This document shows, piece by piece, positions 7,927 to 16,675 of a stretch of 64,000 bases of DNA. A program made the translations under genes and the position numbers. Every line of letters begins with the position of its first letter. Position 1 is the stretch's first letter. The stretch is from Arsenophonus sp045399315 (GTDB lineage Bacteria > Pseudomonadota > Gammaproteobacteria > Enterobacterales > Enterobacteriaceae), in the NCBI GenBank assembly GCA_045399315.1, contig DAYVGO010000032.1, positions 26,312 to 90,311 of the forward strand. The letters run 5' to 3'. Under the pieces are notes generated by a model. The model was not told where the DNA came from. It saw nothing but the letters and a program-made list of their open reading frames with translations, and did not search any database.

Positions 7927-9193
7927 ATGCATACTGTAAAAATTAGAAATAATAATTTTGAATTAATAAAATTAATGGGTCAAAATGATAAATCAACAGG
8001 CTATGCTAAAACATGTCAATCTATTATTTATATTAAAGGAATTCAAAACACAATAAATAATGTAAAAACGGATTATAGTGAATTGGCTAGTGAAAAAAAT
8101 ATAGTTTCAACTAAAGCTAATTTTTCTACTTTTCTTAGCTACTTACGTAACATTTTTATTGGGTTCGGCCAGTAAAACAAACACAATAGATAAATTGAAT
8201 TCATCTGATAACATCAAGTTAACCGATTGTTGGCAAGCAACACATATTCAAGCAGAAAATTTATATTTGGTGCCTATTGATGCAATCGAAAAAGAAATAC
8301 ATGCTGATGGCGAAATTTCTGTTAATGCTGTTGCACAAGAGATACACATTTATGACGAAGTTTACTGTGCTATCGATGAAAAAGAGATACATATTTATGA
8401 AGAAATTCCTAATGATGTTAGTAATATAAAAATTAATGATAGAATTAGCGAAAAAAATTTAGACTTAACTATAAATAATACGCTTTCTGACTTAGAAAAG
8501 CGCATTTTTACTAAAGTAAAACAAAATGAAATAAACACATTGGTCGAACAAACTTTTCCTCAGTCGAAGTCAATTGTTTCACGTATTTTTACCGCTATAA
8601 GTGATATTCTTTTTGGTTCAAAAATTAAATCAGAGATAGAGATAATGAAGCCAGCTGACTTGGTAGCTTATGCGATGCGGATTAATATAGAGAGGATTTG
8701 TCATACGTTAAATCAACATATAACAAACGGTAAAGTTGATGGTATTTTCCGAGAAGTACCTAACAGTAAGATCTACAATAAAGATAATTAGGCTCAACTT
8801 GTTACGGTGTTTAATAGTGATGAATATCATTCTAATCCTATAGCACTGGCATGGATGATAAAATTATATATGGCTGAAAATTTACCTAAGATAACTATCA
8901 GTAAATTTAATGATATTAACAATCAAGATGAATTTAATTGTCTAATTGATAATAAAATTAACCAATTAACTGATTTTGAAATGAGGAAAACCATCAATAA
9001 TTGTTTTGCTATTCTAACAAAGGAATTAAATTTAGCTGAACAATTAAAATCAAATAAAGAAGATAATACCGAAATAAAATTAACCTGGGATAGTGTTATT
9101 GGTTCAATGTTAACCGCTTTTATTGAAAAAAAGGAAGATCCTATAGTTGAATTTAATTTTTTACGAGATAATCGAAGTAAATTATTCAAATAA
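7927..9193 (+). pseudogene. Effector-like protein with tyrosine-motif repeats and a RhoGAP-like domain, one frameshift and one in-frame TAG
   Basis: Read as one ~420-codon gene. Part 1 (7927 to about 8160, MHTVKIRNNNFELIKLMGQ) has no recognised domain. A one-base shift near 8150-8165 joins it to the second frame. This carries EKEIHADGEIS, QEIHIYDEVYCAID and EKEIHIYEEIPND (8300-8415), then a stretch from about 8640 that fits a eukaryotic-type RhoGAP domain. The pieces of that fit are VDGIFREVPNSK, with Arg at 8750-8752 in the place of the catalytic arginine finger (family GIFRVSG); NPIALAWMIKLYMAENLPKI in the place of VxxLLKLYLRELPEPL; and a last helix pair ending IKLTWDSVIGSMLTAF in the place of NKMTxxNLAxVFGPxL. 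The second conserved Arg of LYLREL is Ala and the NLA Asn is Asp. TAG at 8789-8791 cuts the domain 13 codons after the Arg; the same frame continues to TAA 9193. Functional state: probably decayed. No secretion signal can be proven by eye. Confidence 0.68.
8339..8410 (+). other. Tandem host-type tyrosine motifs EIHIYDEV and EIHIYEEI in the effector-like gene
   Basis: Codons 8339-8362 read EIHIYDEV and codons 8384-8407 read EIHIYEEI, so the unit EIHIY(D/E)E(V/I) occurs twice, 45 bases apart, preceded by a degenerate third unit EIHADGEIS at about 8297-8323. HIYDEV is the sequence around phosphorylated Tyr474 of EPEC Tir, which recruits the Nck SH2 domain. YEEI is the classical Src-family SH2 ligand. 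The match to sequence motifs is direct; phosphorylation and SH2 binding are inference. Confidence 0.6.
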
Positions 9194-9631
9194 TATGGAA
9201 AAATTTATTATTAACACCTATTAATAAATATATAATTAAGAGTCAACTAATATAAATCATATTATTAATAACTGATCGTTTTGTTAGAAATATTTATTAA
9301 CGAATTTAATATAAATCCTTATATTGATATTTCAGTTATATTATTAATCATTGCAATATTTTTATTGTCCTTAGTATAGGAGTAAATTAATAAAATATCA
9401 ATATAATTATTTATTTTGTATTAATTAAATAACGTTCTATTACAATAATGTTACTAATGTTATTTGTGGTTGTATTGAATATTGACCTAATGAAATAAAT
9501 TTATTATATAAATATTTATTTATCTACAGATAATATATTTATAGTTTATAAAAAGTTAGATGATTATTTAGTAAATAATATAAAAGCTGAATTTGGTATT
9601 TATACTATTTAATGATATTTACAATTCTTGG
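9194..9631. other. AT-rich spacer between the two effector-like genes
   Basis: No recognisable gene on either strand; only short A/T-rich frames. It ends in the duplicated leader. Confidence 0.5.
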
Positions 9632-9648
9632 TGGAAATATATAAAATA
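9632..9648 (+). repeat. Leader copy 2 of the tandem effector-like genes
   Basis: Identical to 7897-7913 over 17 bases. It is followed by a clear SD, AAAGGAG at 9652-9658, five bases before ATG 9664. Confidence 0.7.
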
Positions 9649-9663
9649 AATAAAGGAGTTAAA

Positions 9664-10319
9664 ATGCGCTTAGATAGTTTTGTCAACACCAAGAATATTG
9701 ACGCAACATGGACTAAAAGTAACTCAATTGTCTCAACAATTCAGAAAAGCTTTATTAATTCTGTAAAACAGTTAGTAAATAATTTAACCAAGGTAAAAAT
9801 AGTTCATGTGAATTTGGTTGAATATGAGATAACTCATTTCAATATTCATCTTATTCAACTGAACCGATGAAATTTCCAGCTGAATTGTGTAAAGTTAATT
9901 CAGTTCCGTCAGAAGGGATGACATTAACTAGCGAAAAATTGCCCGTGTTTTCACGCTCAATTTCAGTGGAATTAGAAACTACCTATTTTAGATAAAATTG
10001 AGCAGAATGCTAGCGGAGCACTCAGAGTGTAGTTGAACAAGCTAAATTTGATATTTTAATTAACGAGAAAATTAATACTATTGGCTCAGAGGAAACACAA
10101 AATAATCTGAAAGCTTGCTTTGCTTCAATCGCAGAAGCGTTGTGTTTAATTGAGCGTGATCAGGATATTAAAGACTTAACAAAATCGAGTGTTGTGACAT
10201 CAATGTTACCTAGGATCATTGATATAACGGCGCTATCGCCTGTAAACTTGCTGAGTTATACAGCAAAAACCTCCATGATCACTGATCATATGGCAAATTA
10301 TCTCACTAGTCATTATTAG
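9664..10319 (+). pseudogene. Second, more decayed effector-like paralogue with remnant of the RhoGAP-like domain
   Basis: From ATG 9664 the frame reads MRLDSFVNTKNIDATWTKSN for 68 codons and stops at TGA 9868. A shifted frame continues (YSSYSTEPMKFPAELCKVNS) to about 9993, and another gives LPILDKIEQNASGALRV, a TAG, then FDILINEKINTIGSEETQNN and on to TAG 10317. The last ~95 codons align with the end of the upstream gene: FDILINEKIN with FNCLIDNKIN, NLKACFASIAEAL with TINNCFAILTKEL, and KSSVVTSMLPRI with WDSVIGSMLTAF. The half of the domain bearing GIFR, and the tyrosine-motif repeats, are missing. The gene is dead: at least two frameshifts, two stops and a deletion. Confidence 0.7.
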
Positions 10320-10338
10320 TCTATCTAGCTAAAAATAA

Positions 10339-10390
10339 CAGCCCACCTTTAAATGATACTATTGATAAATGAATAGGTTATGGTGGGCTG
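10339..10390 (-). terminator. Putative fabI terminator
   Basis: CAGCCCACC (10339-10347) and GGTGGGCTG (10382-10390) form a 9-bp stem with a long loop. On the reverse strand the stem is followed by TTATTTTT, just downstream of the fabI stop. Confidence 0.6.
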
Positions 10391-10399
10391 ATTAGCCTA

Positions 10400-11191
10400 T
10401 TAAGCCTTTAACTCAAGTTCATTCATCGTAGTGATATTGAATCCACCGTCAACGTGCAAAATTTCACCCGTGACGCCAGCTGATAAATCAGAGCATAGAA
10501 AAGCGGCACAATTGCCAACATCTTCAGTTGTCACCGTGCGACGAATAGGAGTTACTGATTCACAATGTGATAGCATTTTACGAAAATCTTTAATACCCAA
10601 TGCTGCTAAAGTCCGGATTGGGCCGGCTGAAATGCCGTTAACTCGAATAGCTTGTGGCCCCAGTGCATTAGCCATATAACGAACATTTGCTTCAAGTGAG
10701 GCTTTTGCCAATCCCATAATATTATAGTTAGGAATAGCACGCTCAGCTCCTAAATAGGTCAAGGTAACCAGAGCAGAATTAGGATTTAACATACTTCGGC
10801 AAGCTTTTGCTAGCGCAACGAAACTATATGAACTTATATCATGAGCAATTCGGGAACCCTCGCGTGTAACGGCATCGACATAATCACCGCCAAGTTGATC
10901 AGCAGGGGCATAAGCAATTGAATGCACAAAACCATCAAATTTTGGCCATACTTTCGCCAGTTTGGCAAATAGGGTTTCGATACTTTTATCGGAAGCTACA
11001 TCACAGGGCAAAACAATATGCGAGCCAAAGTCGTTTGCCATCTCTTCCACTCGTGATTTCAGTTTATCACCTTGATAACTGAAGGCTAGTTCTGCGCCTT
11101 GTTGCTGCATTGCTTGTGCAATACCATGAGCAATAGATAGTTTACTAGCTAAGCCAGTGATCAGAATGTGCTTGCCGCTCATAAAGCCCAT
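10400..11191 (-). CDS. fabI: Enoyl-[acyl-carrier-protein] reductase (NADH)
   Basis: FabI reduces the enoyl-ACP double bond in each cycle of type II fatty acid synthesis. The 263-residue protein matches the E. coli length (262). It has the Rossmann start GKHILITGLAS and the SDR-type catalytic residues Tyr146, Tyr156 and Lys163 (YLGAERAIPNYNIMGLAKAS). The substrate loop is RTLAALGIKDFRKML, with Phe203. Residue 93 is Ala in SIAYAPADQL, where E. coli has Gly; substitutions at that site are known to lower triclosan sensitivity. The gene is single and intact. The N-terminal MGFM is as in other enterics. Confidence 0.97.
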   Translation of the reverse strand: MGFMSGKHILITGLASKLSIAHGIAQAMQQQGAELAFSYQGDKLKSRVEEMANDFGSHIVLPCDVASDKSIETLFAKLAKVWPKFDGFVHSIAYAPADQLGGDYVDAVTREGSRIAHDISSYSFVALAKACRSMLNPNSALVTLTYLGAERAIPNYNIMGLAKASLEANVRYMANALGPQAIRVNGISAGPIRTLAALGIKDFRKMLSHCESVTPIRRTVTTEDVGNCAAFLCSDLSAGVTGEILHVDGGFNITTMNELELKA

Positions 11192-11280
11192 AAGCTGTAT
11201 CCTTGTAAATTTTCAAATAATAACGCTAATGTACACAGCATAAATTATCTATTGTAGATGGTATTTATGCATTATTTTGT

Positions 11281-11304
11281 TGATAAACGGTAGAAAGTTT
11301 ATCA
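11281..11304 (-). terminator. Hairpin downstream of the sap operon
   Basis: TGATAAAC (11281-11288) pairs with GTTTATCA (11297-11304), 60 bases beyond the sapF stop and before fabI. There is no T run, so it may be a weak terminator or a processing site. Confidence 0.35.
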
Positions 11305-11363
11305 TGCTAGAAGAAAATATGTTATATTACCTTGCTGATCCGATCAGTTTTTGCTGCTTCGTT

Positions 11364-12173
11364 TTAAGAAATATCTTGCCGCCAAGCTTCAGCAGATAAA
11401 AGCTCACCAAAATGGCTAGCAATTAAACGCCGGGTAACTTCATGTAAAGGCGAAGCAAGTACTTCAGCAGTATTACCTCTCTCGACCACCATACCATTAT
11501 CCATTACCAATACTTTATCGCTAATATGTTTCATCATGCCAAGATGTTGAGTAACATAAATATAGGAAATACCTTGCTTTTCTTGTAATTCAAGCATCAA
11601 ATTGATGATTTGTGAACGCATCATCATATCTAATGAAGCCAGAGCTTCATCGGCAATAATAATCTCAGGTTGTAGGATCAATGCTCTGGCCAGTGCTACT
11701 CGCTGTTTTTGCCCGGCTGCTAACATATGAGGATAATATCCGGCATGATCAGGTAATAGCCCCACTTGACGAAGGGTTTGCTCTATACGCTCTTCACGTT
11801 CGTAAACAGACAGGGAGGTATTTAAAATTAAGGGGATCTCAAGAATTTGCCCGATCCGCTGTCTAGGGGTTAAAGAAATACTTGGATCCTGAAATATCAT
11901 ACGTATGCGTTGACTACGATAGCTATAATCGCCAAAGTTAAGTTTATGACCATTAATAAAAATTTCACCGTCACTAGGTTCGATGACACCAGATAACATA
12001 CGGGCAAGGGTTGATTTACCCGAGCCATTGGCGCCAATAATGGCCAAGGTTTCTCCAGCTCTTAAGCTAAAGCTTAAAGGTTTTACTGCTTCTAATAGCT
12101 GAGTTTGAAATAAACCAGTGCGATCCCGAAAGGTCTTAGTCAGATTTTTTACAGCCAGTAGCGGAGTTGTCAT
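11364..12173 (-). CDS. sapF: Peptide ABC transporter ATP-binding protein SapF
   Basis: One of the two nucleotide-binding subunits of the Sap importer, which gives resistance to antimicrobial peptides in Salmonella and Haemophilus and is linked to putrescine and potassium transport in E. coli. At 269 residues it matches E. coli SapF (268). Walker A is GANGSGKST (47-55), the signature is the variant AAGQKQR (152-158), and Walker B is IIIADE (171-176), followed by a D-loop SLD and the switch His in YVTQHLG. Its ATG overlaps the sapD stop by four bases (ATGA), so it is translationally coupled as the last gene of sapABCDF. Confidence 0.96.
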   Translation of the reverse strand: MTTPLLAVKNLTKTFRDRTGLFQTQLLEAVKPLSFSLRAGETLAIIGANGSGKSTLARMLSGVIEPSDGEIFINGHKLNFGDYSYRSQRIRMIFQDPSISLTPRQRIGQILEIPLILNTSLSVYEREERIEQTLRQVGLLPDHAGYYPHMLAAGQKQRVALARALILQPEIIIADEALASLDMMMRSQIINLMLELQEKQGISYIYVTQHLGMMKHISDKVLVMDNGMVVERGNTAEVLASPLHEVTRRLIASHFGELLSAEAWRQDIS

Positions 12174-13165
12174 GGTGTTTCCCCCATGTTAAGAGGAAAA
12201 TGGCAAGCAAAGGCCCGATTTTTAATGATACGTAATGGCGGTGTTATAATACATGTTTTTTGTGCATATGGACAACGGGGACCCAGACGACAGCCGATCG
12301 GTAGATGCTCTAAAGAAGGGATCGCGCCAGGTAGTGTATTTAGGCGACTTTTATGGAGAAGCGGACTGCCAAAATCTGGCACTGCACGTATCAAAGCTTG
12401 AGTATAAGGATGATGAGGACGGCTCAATAGTTCTTCAGGTGTTGCACTTTCAACTGTTTGACCGCAATAGAGTACACTAATACGATCAACCAGTTTACTC
12501 ATCATTTGTATATCATGACTAATTAGTAGAATTGTCATATTATTGTTTTGATTTAATCTATCAAGCAGGCGAAATATTTGAGCTTGGGTAGTGGATTCCA
12601 TCGCATTGGTTGGTTCGTCTGCGATAAGTAACCGTGGTTGATTTGCCAACGCAATAGCTATCATCACTTTTTGACATTCACCTTCTGTCAGTTCATAAGG
12701 ATAGCTATACATAATATTATCGTGATCTTTAATTCCAACTCGATGGAGTAATTCAATCGCTCGTCGCCTACGCCAGCTAAATCGTTCCCACCAGTGGCCT
12801 TTGAAAGTCCATTGTGGTATTGATTGAATAAGTTGTTTGCCAATATTTTCAGCGGGATCTAAGCAAGACTGAGGTTCTTGAAAAATCATTGAAATATTAT
12901 GCCCTATCACTCTGCGCCGTTGACGTGCTGCGAGCTTCAGCAGATCAATATCAAGAAAATAAAAACGATCGGCAGTAACCTTTAAGTTGTCTTTAGTCAC
13001 GCCACAAATAGCTTTAGCAATTAAACTCTTACCTGATCCGGATTCACCGGCTAAGCCCCGAATTTCGCCTTCATTTAACTGTAAGGAGATATTGTCAACC
13101 GCTTTTACCGGCCCTTTTGCGGTCATAAATTCAATTGTGAGGTTACGGATATCTAATAATGGCAT
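12170..13165 (-). CDS. sapD: Peptide ABC transporter ATP-binding protein SapD
   Basis: Second ATPase of the Sap importer, 331 residues (E. coli 330). Walker A is GESGSGKS (40-47). The signature position reads LTEGECQ (159-165), the unusual form also found in E. coli SapD. Walker B is LLIADEP (179-185), with the switch His in LLISHDIQ. A C-terminal oligopeptide-transporter extension carries the Cys-rich GCRLGPRCPYAQKTC motif, as in OppD/DppD. The start codon shares one base with the sapC stop (TAATG). Confidence 0.96.
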   Translation of the reverse strand: MPLLDIRNLTIEFMTAKGPVKAVDNISLQLNEGEIRGLAGESGSGKSLIAKAICGVTKDNLKVTADRFYFLDIDLLKLAARQRRRVIGHNISMIFQEPQSCLDPAENIGKQLIQSIPQWTFKGHWWERFSWRRRRAIELLHRVGIKDHDNIMYSYPYELTEGECQKVMIAIALANQPRLLIADEPTNAMESTTQAQIFRLLDRLNQNNNMTILLISHDIQMMSKLVDRISVLYCGQTVESATPEELLSRPHHPYTQALIRAVPDFGSPLLHKSRLNTLPGAIPSLEHLPIGCRLGPRCPYAQKTCIITPPLRIIKNRAFACHFPLNMGETP

Positions 13166-14055
13166 TATTCCACCCCAGCATTAATAGCGCGATGTAAGCC
13201 ATCACCAAGTAAATTAACAAATAATACGCTGATCATAATGGCTGTGCCAGGAAGAAAAACCGTCCACGGTGCAACATAAATTAACTCTAAACTATCACCT
13301 AGCATGGTGCCCCATTCAGCAGTAGGTAATCTGGCGCCTAAATCAAGAAACCCTAACGCCGCTATATCGAGGATAGCCATAGACAGAGTGCGGGTAATTT
13401 CTGTTACCAGCACCGGAGTGATATTTGGTAATATCGTATACCAAAGGATATAAAAGTTTGATGCGCCGTCAAGTCGGGCAGCAATAACATATTCGGTATC
13501 AAGTTCGTCATGAACAGCGCTATAAATTGTTCTGACAATTCTTGGTAATAATACTAACCAAATTGCAATCATCGCATTTTCTAGGCTTGAGCCAGCAAAA
13601 GCGATAATAATAATTGCCAGTAGCAGTGATGGAATTGACAATAGGGTATCTAACACATGATTTAAAATAGCTGATTTCAATCCATAGGTAATACCGGCTA
13701 AACAACCTAATATTAGTCCAACCAACGTCGCACTAATGGTAATCACAAGGGCAGAACCGAAGGTAGATGCTGTACCGATAAGCAAGCGACTTAGAATATC
13801 TCGACCAAGATCATCAGTCCCCAAGAAAAAAGCGACATTACCATAGTGAGACCAGGATGGTGGTAACAGTTGATAACCTAAAAATTGTTGGTTAATGGTA
13901 TAGGGAGCTAAGTAGCTACCGAACAAAGTCAAAACCAGAAGCACAAGAACGCCATAAAATCCTGTCATAGCCAGGATATCATTCGAGAAAAATTGCCAAA
14001 CTACCAGGATCGGCGATGGCATTTTTTGTTCGCGATAAAAATTATCTGAAGACAT
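13165..14055 (-). CDS. sapC: Peptide ABC transporter permease SapC
   Basis: Inner-membrane permease of the Sap importer. The ATG at 14055 is chosen over 14061: AAGGA lies five bases before it, and it gives 296 residues beginning MSSDNFYREQ, the same length as E. coli SapC. Multiple transmembrane segments are evident (FYGVLVLLVLTLFGSYLA at the N-terminus, IPSLLLAIIIIAFAG in the middle). The EAA-type loop facing the ATPases is EYVIAARLDGAS. It overlaps the end of sapB by about 14 bases. Confidence 0.95.
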   Translation of the reverse strand: MSSDNFYREQKMPSPILVVWQFFSNDILAMTGFYGVLVLLVLTLFGSYLAPYTINQQFLGYQLLPPSWSHYGNVAFFLGTDDLGRDILSRLLIGTASTFGSALVITISATLVGLILGCLAGITYGLKSAILNHVLDTLLSIPSLLLAIIIIAFAGSSLENAMIAIWLVLLPRIVRTIYSAVHDELDTEYVIAARLDGASNFYILWYTILPNITPVLVTEITRTLSMAILDIAALGFLDLGARLPTAEWGTMLGDSLELIYVAPWTVFLPGTAIMISVLFVNLLGDGLHRAINAGVE

Positions 14056-15010
14056 ACCCATCCTTATATTTAGAAGGGTTCATCATAGCGCCTGAAATAT
14101 CCGATATGACATTAACGGAAATAACTAAAGTACTAATGCTCATGACACCGGCAGAGATTGCTGAGTAATCATTTTGGCGAATAGCGGTTACTAACCATCG
14201 CCCTAATCCTGGCCAATTAAAAACAAGTTCAGTGATCATCGCTAGTGTGATCATAGTAGAAAATTGCAGCCCAAGTTTTGGAATAATAAGGGGAAGTGCA
14301 TTATGCAGTACATGCCGTTTGATTATGGTAATGCGCGATAGCCCTCTAGTTGCTGCCGCTTTGATATAATTTTCACCCATAACTGATTCAGTACTATTTT
14401 TCATTAAACGTATCATTTCAGAAATTGGTGCAATTGCCAAAGTAATAACCGGTAGGATCAAATGTTCTAATATATTAATAAACATTTGACTGCGATAGGC
14501 TGAATGAGATAACAAAATATCAATCAGGGCGAAGCCAGTAACCGGTTCAAGATCATACAGCAAATTAATGCGGCCGGAGACAGGTAACCAGCCTAACTTC
14601 AATGAAAAAAGTAATATAAATAATAAAGCCAATACAAAAATCGGCATAGAAAAACCTATTAGAGTGAAAATTTTGATAATGTATTCAATAGGTTTATTTC
14701 GCCAGACACCGGCAATAATCCCTGTTGGAATACCGATTATTAATGCCAAAATAAACGCTAAAAAACATAACTCCAGGGTGGCAGGAACAGTGGCACTAAG
14801 CTGTTCGCTAATCGGTTGACCATTAATATTAGAAAAACCAAAATTCCAATGTAATAAACCGGACAAGTAAAAAACATAAGCATCCCATAACGGTAGCCCA
14901 CCTAAGGGAGCATCAGCGGTAAAATAGTTCAAACTAAAACTAATTAGTGTAAGTAAAAATAAGGTAATCACGAGTAGCAATAACCGCCTTAATGAATAAA
15001 TAATCAACAT
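14042..15010 (-). CDS. sapB: Peptide ABC transporter permease SapB
   Basis: The other Sap permease, 322 residues (E. coli 321). It has an N-terminal membrane helix (RLLLLVITLFLLTLISFSLN), the DppB/OppB-like periplasmic region with INGQPISEQLSATVPATLEL, and the EAA loop YIKAAATRGLSRITIIKRHV with HNALPLIIP following. The end GYVFR overlaps the start of sapC. It pairs with SapC to form the channel. Confidence 0.96.
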   Translation of the reverse strand: MLIIYSLRRLLLLVITLFLLTLISFSLNYFTADAPLGGLPLWDAYVFYLSGLLHWNFGFSNINGQPISEQLSATVPATLELCFLAFILALIIGIPTGIIAGVWRNKPIEYIIKIFTLIGFSMPIFVLALLFILLFSLKLGWLPVSGRINLLYDLEPVTGFALIDILLSHSAYRSQMFINILEHLILPVITLAIAPISEMIRLMKNSTESVMGENYIKAAATRGLSRITIIKRHVLHNALPLIIPKLGLQFSTMITLAMITELVFNWPGLGRWLVTAIRQNDYSAISAGVMSISTLVISVNVISDISGAMMNPSKYKDGYVFR

Positions 15011-15040
15011 GTTGTTCCTTCTTCATCGTTGAAATAAGAG

Positions 15041-16675
15041 TCAGCAGGAAGAGGGGAGTTTAGAAGAGCCATCGCGATAAACTCCGGCAAAAGATGAATT
15101 ACCAAAAACACTAATAATCAATCCCTTGATATCGTAACGATAAGCCTGTAAATATAATGAGTAAGCTAGCGGTAAGACAGGCAATTCTTTTGCTAACAAT
15201 GATTGAGCCTGATGGTAATAATTAATGCGGGATGAAATACTTTGGCTTACCAGAGCCTTACGTAAAAGTTCATCAAAGTATGGATTACACCATTTACTCC
15301 AATTAGTATGCGAATCTATTGCTGGACAACTAAAGAGGGGACGAAAAAAACTATCTGGATCGTTACTATCTGTTGACCAGCCGTCAAGCACCATATCATA
15401 GCTGCAATCGTTTAGTTTATTCTCTAATAAGTTGCCTTCAACTGCGTGAATATTCATTTTAATGCCTACTTTAGCTAAGTCAGCCTGAATAAGTTCAGCA
15501 GTTTTTAATGGACTTGGATTATAGGATTGAGAAATAACGGGTACCCAAAGATCTAATTTCATACCTGACAAACTTAGCTCTTCCAGCATTTCTTTAGCTT
15601 TTTCTGGGTCATAGTCTGTCACTTTAATTCGATTATCATAGGCCCACGAAGCTCTTGGTAAGACTGAGGTTGCGGTTTCAGCGGTGCCATAATAGATGGA
15701 TTGCATTAATCTTTCGTTATTAATTGAATACGCAATAGCTTGCCTGACCTTTAATTGATCAAGTGGAGGATTACTGGTGTTAAAAATCAAATAGGCGATA
15801 TTCATGCCAGCTCGCATTGATAGCCGCAAACGGGCATCTTCCCGTAAAACTTTTATTTGACTTGCGGCTGGATAAGCTAATACATCACACTCTCCGGTTA
15901 ATAATTTAGATATGAGTCCGGTACCACCGGTACCAAGATCAATCACAACTTGCTTCATTAATGGTTTACCTTTCCAATAATTATCATGCCGAGCTAGCTT
16001 AATGAATTGACCGGTTTGATAACCTACCAGCATGAAAGGACCGGTGCCAACTGGTTGCCAATCAATAAATTCTTTATGATTAATTTTATTGAGATATTGA
16101 GCATATTCTTGTGAGAGTATGGGGGCATAGCGGGTTGCCAGATGCCAGAGAAATGAGGCATCTGGCGTATATAATTTAAATTCCATGGTATAATTATCGA
16201 TCTTACGAATACTACGGATATTGTTAGCTAATTGCAGACTATCAAAATAAGGATAGTTGCCACCACCGACATAATGATATGGATGGTTTTTATCAAACAT
16301 ACGTGAAAAACTAAAGATCACGTCATCGGCATTGAGTGTTCGCGTAGGGGTGAACCACTCTGTGGTTTGAAATGGAATATTACGTTTTAAATAGAATCGA
16401 TAAGTTGCACCTTTATCAAATGATTTCCAATGCGAGGCGAGTTCAGAAGTGAATTTATAGGTAAACGGATTGACCTCTAATAGCCGATCATAAAGCTGAG
16501 CCGCAAGAGGGTCAATAATCAGTCCTGTGCTGGCAATTTGTGGATTAAATGTGGTGACAATGCCATTAACACAATAAATAAAACTGGTTTGACGAATTTG
16601 TGGAGGAAGGGTGTCTGCTAATGCATTTATTGTTCCTACATTTATTAAAAGAATCCATAAAATTAGGTACCGCAT
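15041..16675 (-). CDS. sapA: Periplasmic peptide-binding protein SapA
   Basis: Substrate-binding protein of the Sap importer, binding antimicrobial peptides and heme in other bacteria. It is 544 residues (E. coli 547). A Sec signal peptide (MRYLILWILLINVGTINALA) is followed by a mature SBP_bac_5 fold protein. Conserved stretches include YCVNGIVTTFNPQIASTG, QPVGTGPFMLVGYQTGQF, LTGECDVLAYPAASQI, YYGTAETATSVLPRASWAYD and WSTDSNDPDSFFRPLFSC. It is the first gene of the minus-strand operon sapABCDF, all five of which are open, in contrast to the dead psp genes just upstream. Confidence 0.96.
   Translation of the reverse strand: MRYLILWILLINVGTINALADTLPPQIRQTSFIYCVNGIVTTFNPQIASTGLIIDPLAAQLYDRLLEVNPFTYKFTSELASHWKSFDKGATYRFYLKRNIPFQTTEWFTPTRTLNADDVIFSFSRMFDKNHPYHYVGGGNYPYFDSLQLANNIRSIRKIDNYTMEFKLYTPDASFLWHLATRYAPILSQEYAQYLNKINHKEFIDWQPVGTGPFMLVGYQTGQFIKLARHDNYWKGKPLMKQVVIDLGTGGTGLISKLLTGECDVLAYPAASQIKVLREDARLRLSMRAGMNIAYLIFNTSNPPLDQLKVRQAIAYSINNERLMQSIYYGTAETATSVLPRASWAYDNRIKVTDYDPEKAKEMLEELSLSGMKLDLWVPVISQSYNPSPLKTAELIQADLAKVGIKMNIHAVEGNLLENKLNDCSYDMVLDGWSTDSNDPDSFFRPLFSCPAIDSHTNWSKWCNPYFDELLRKALVSQSISSRINYYHQAQSLLAKELPVLPLAYSLYLQAYRYDIKGLIISVFGNSSFAGVYRDGSSKLPSSC

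Noticed and set aside
7927..8160. N-terminal type III secretion signal in the effector-like protein
   Set aside because: The N-terminus is Asn/Ile/Lys-rich as in any AT-rich gene; no reliable signal can be read by eye.
8923..9189. 88-codon minus-strand frame opposite the RhoGAP-like region
   Set aside because: The plus-strand frame is homologous to its paralogue downstream; the reverse frame is a shadow.
12186..13184. Open frames on the plus strand opposite sapD
   Set aside because: They are antisense to an intact, well-conserved gene and have no recognisable product.
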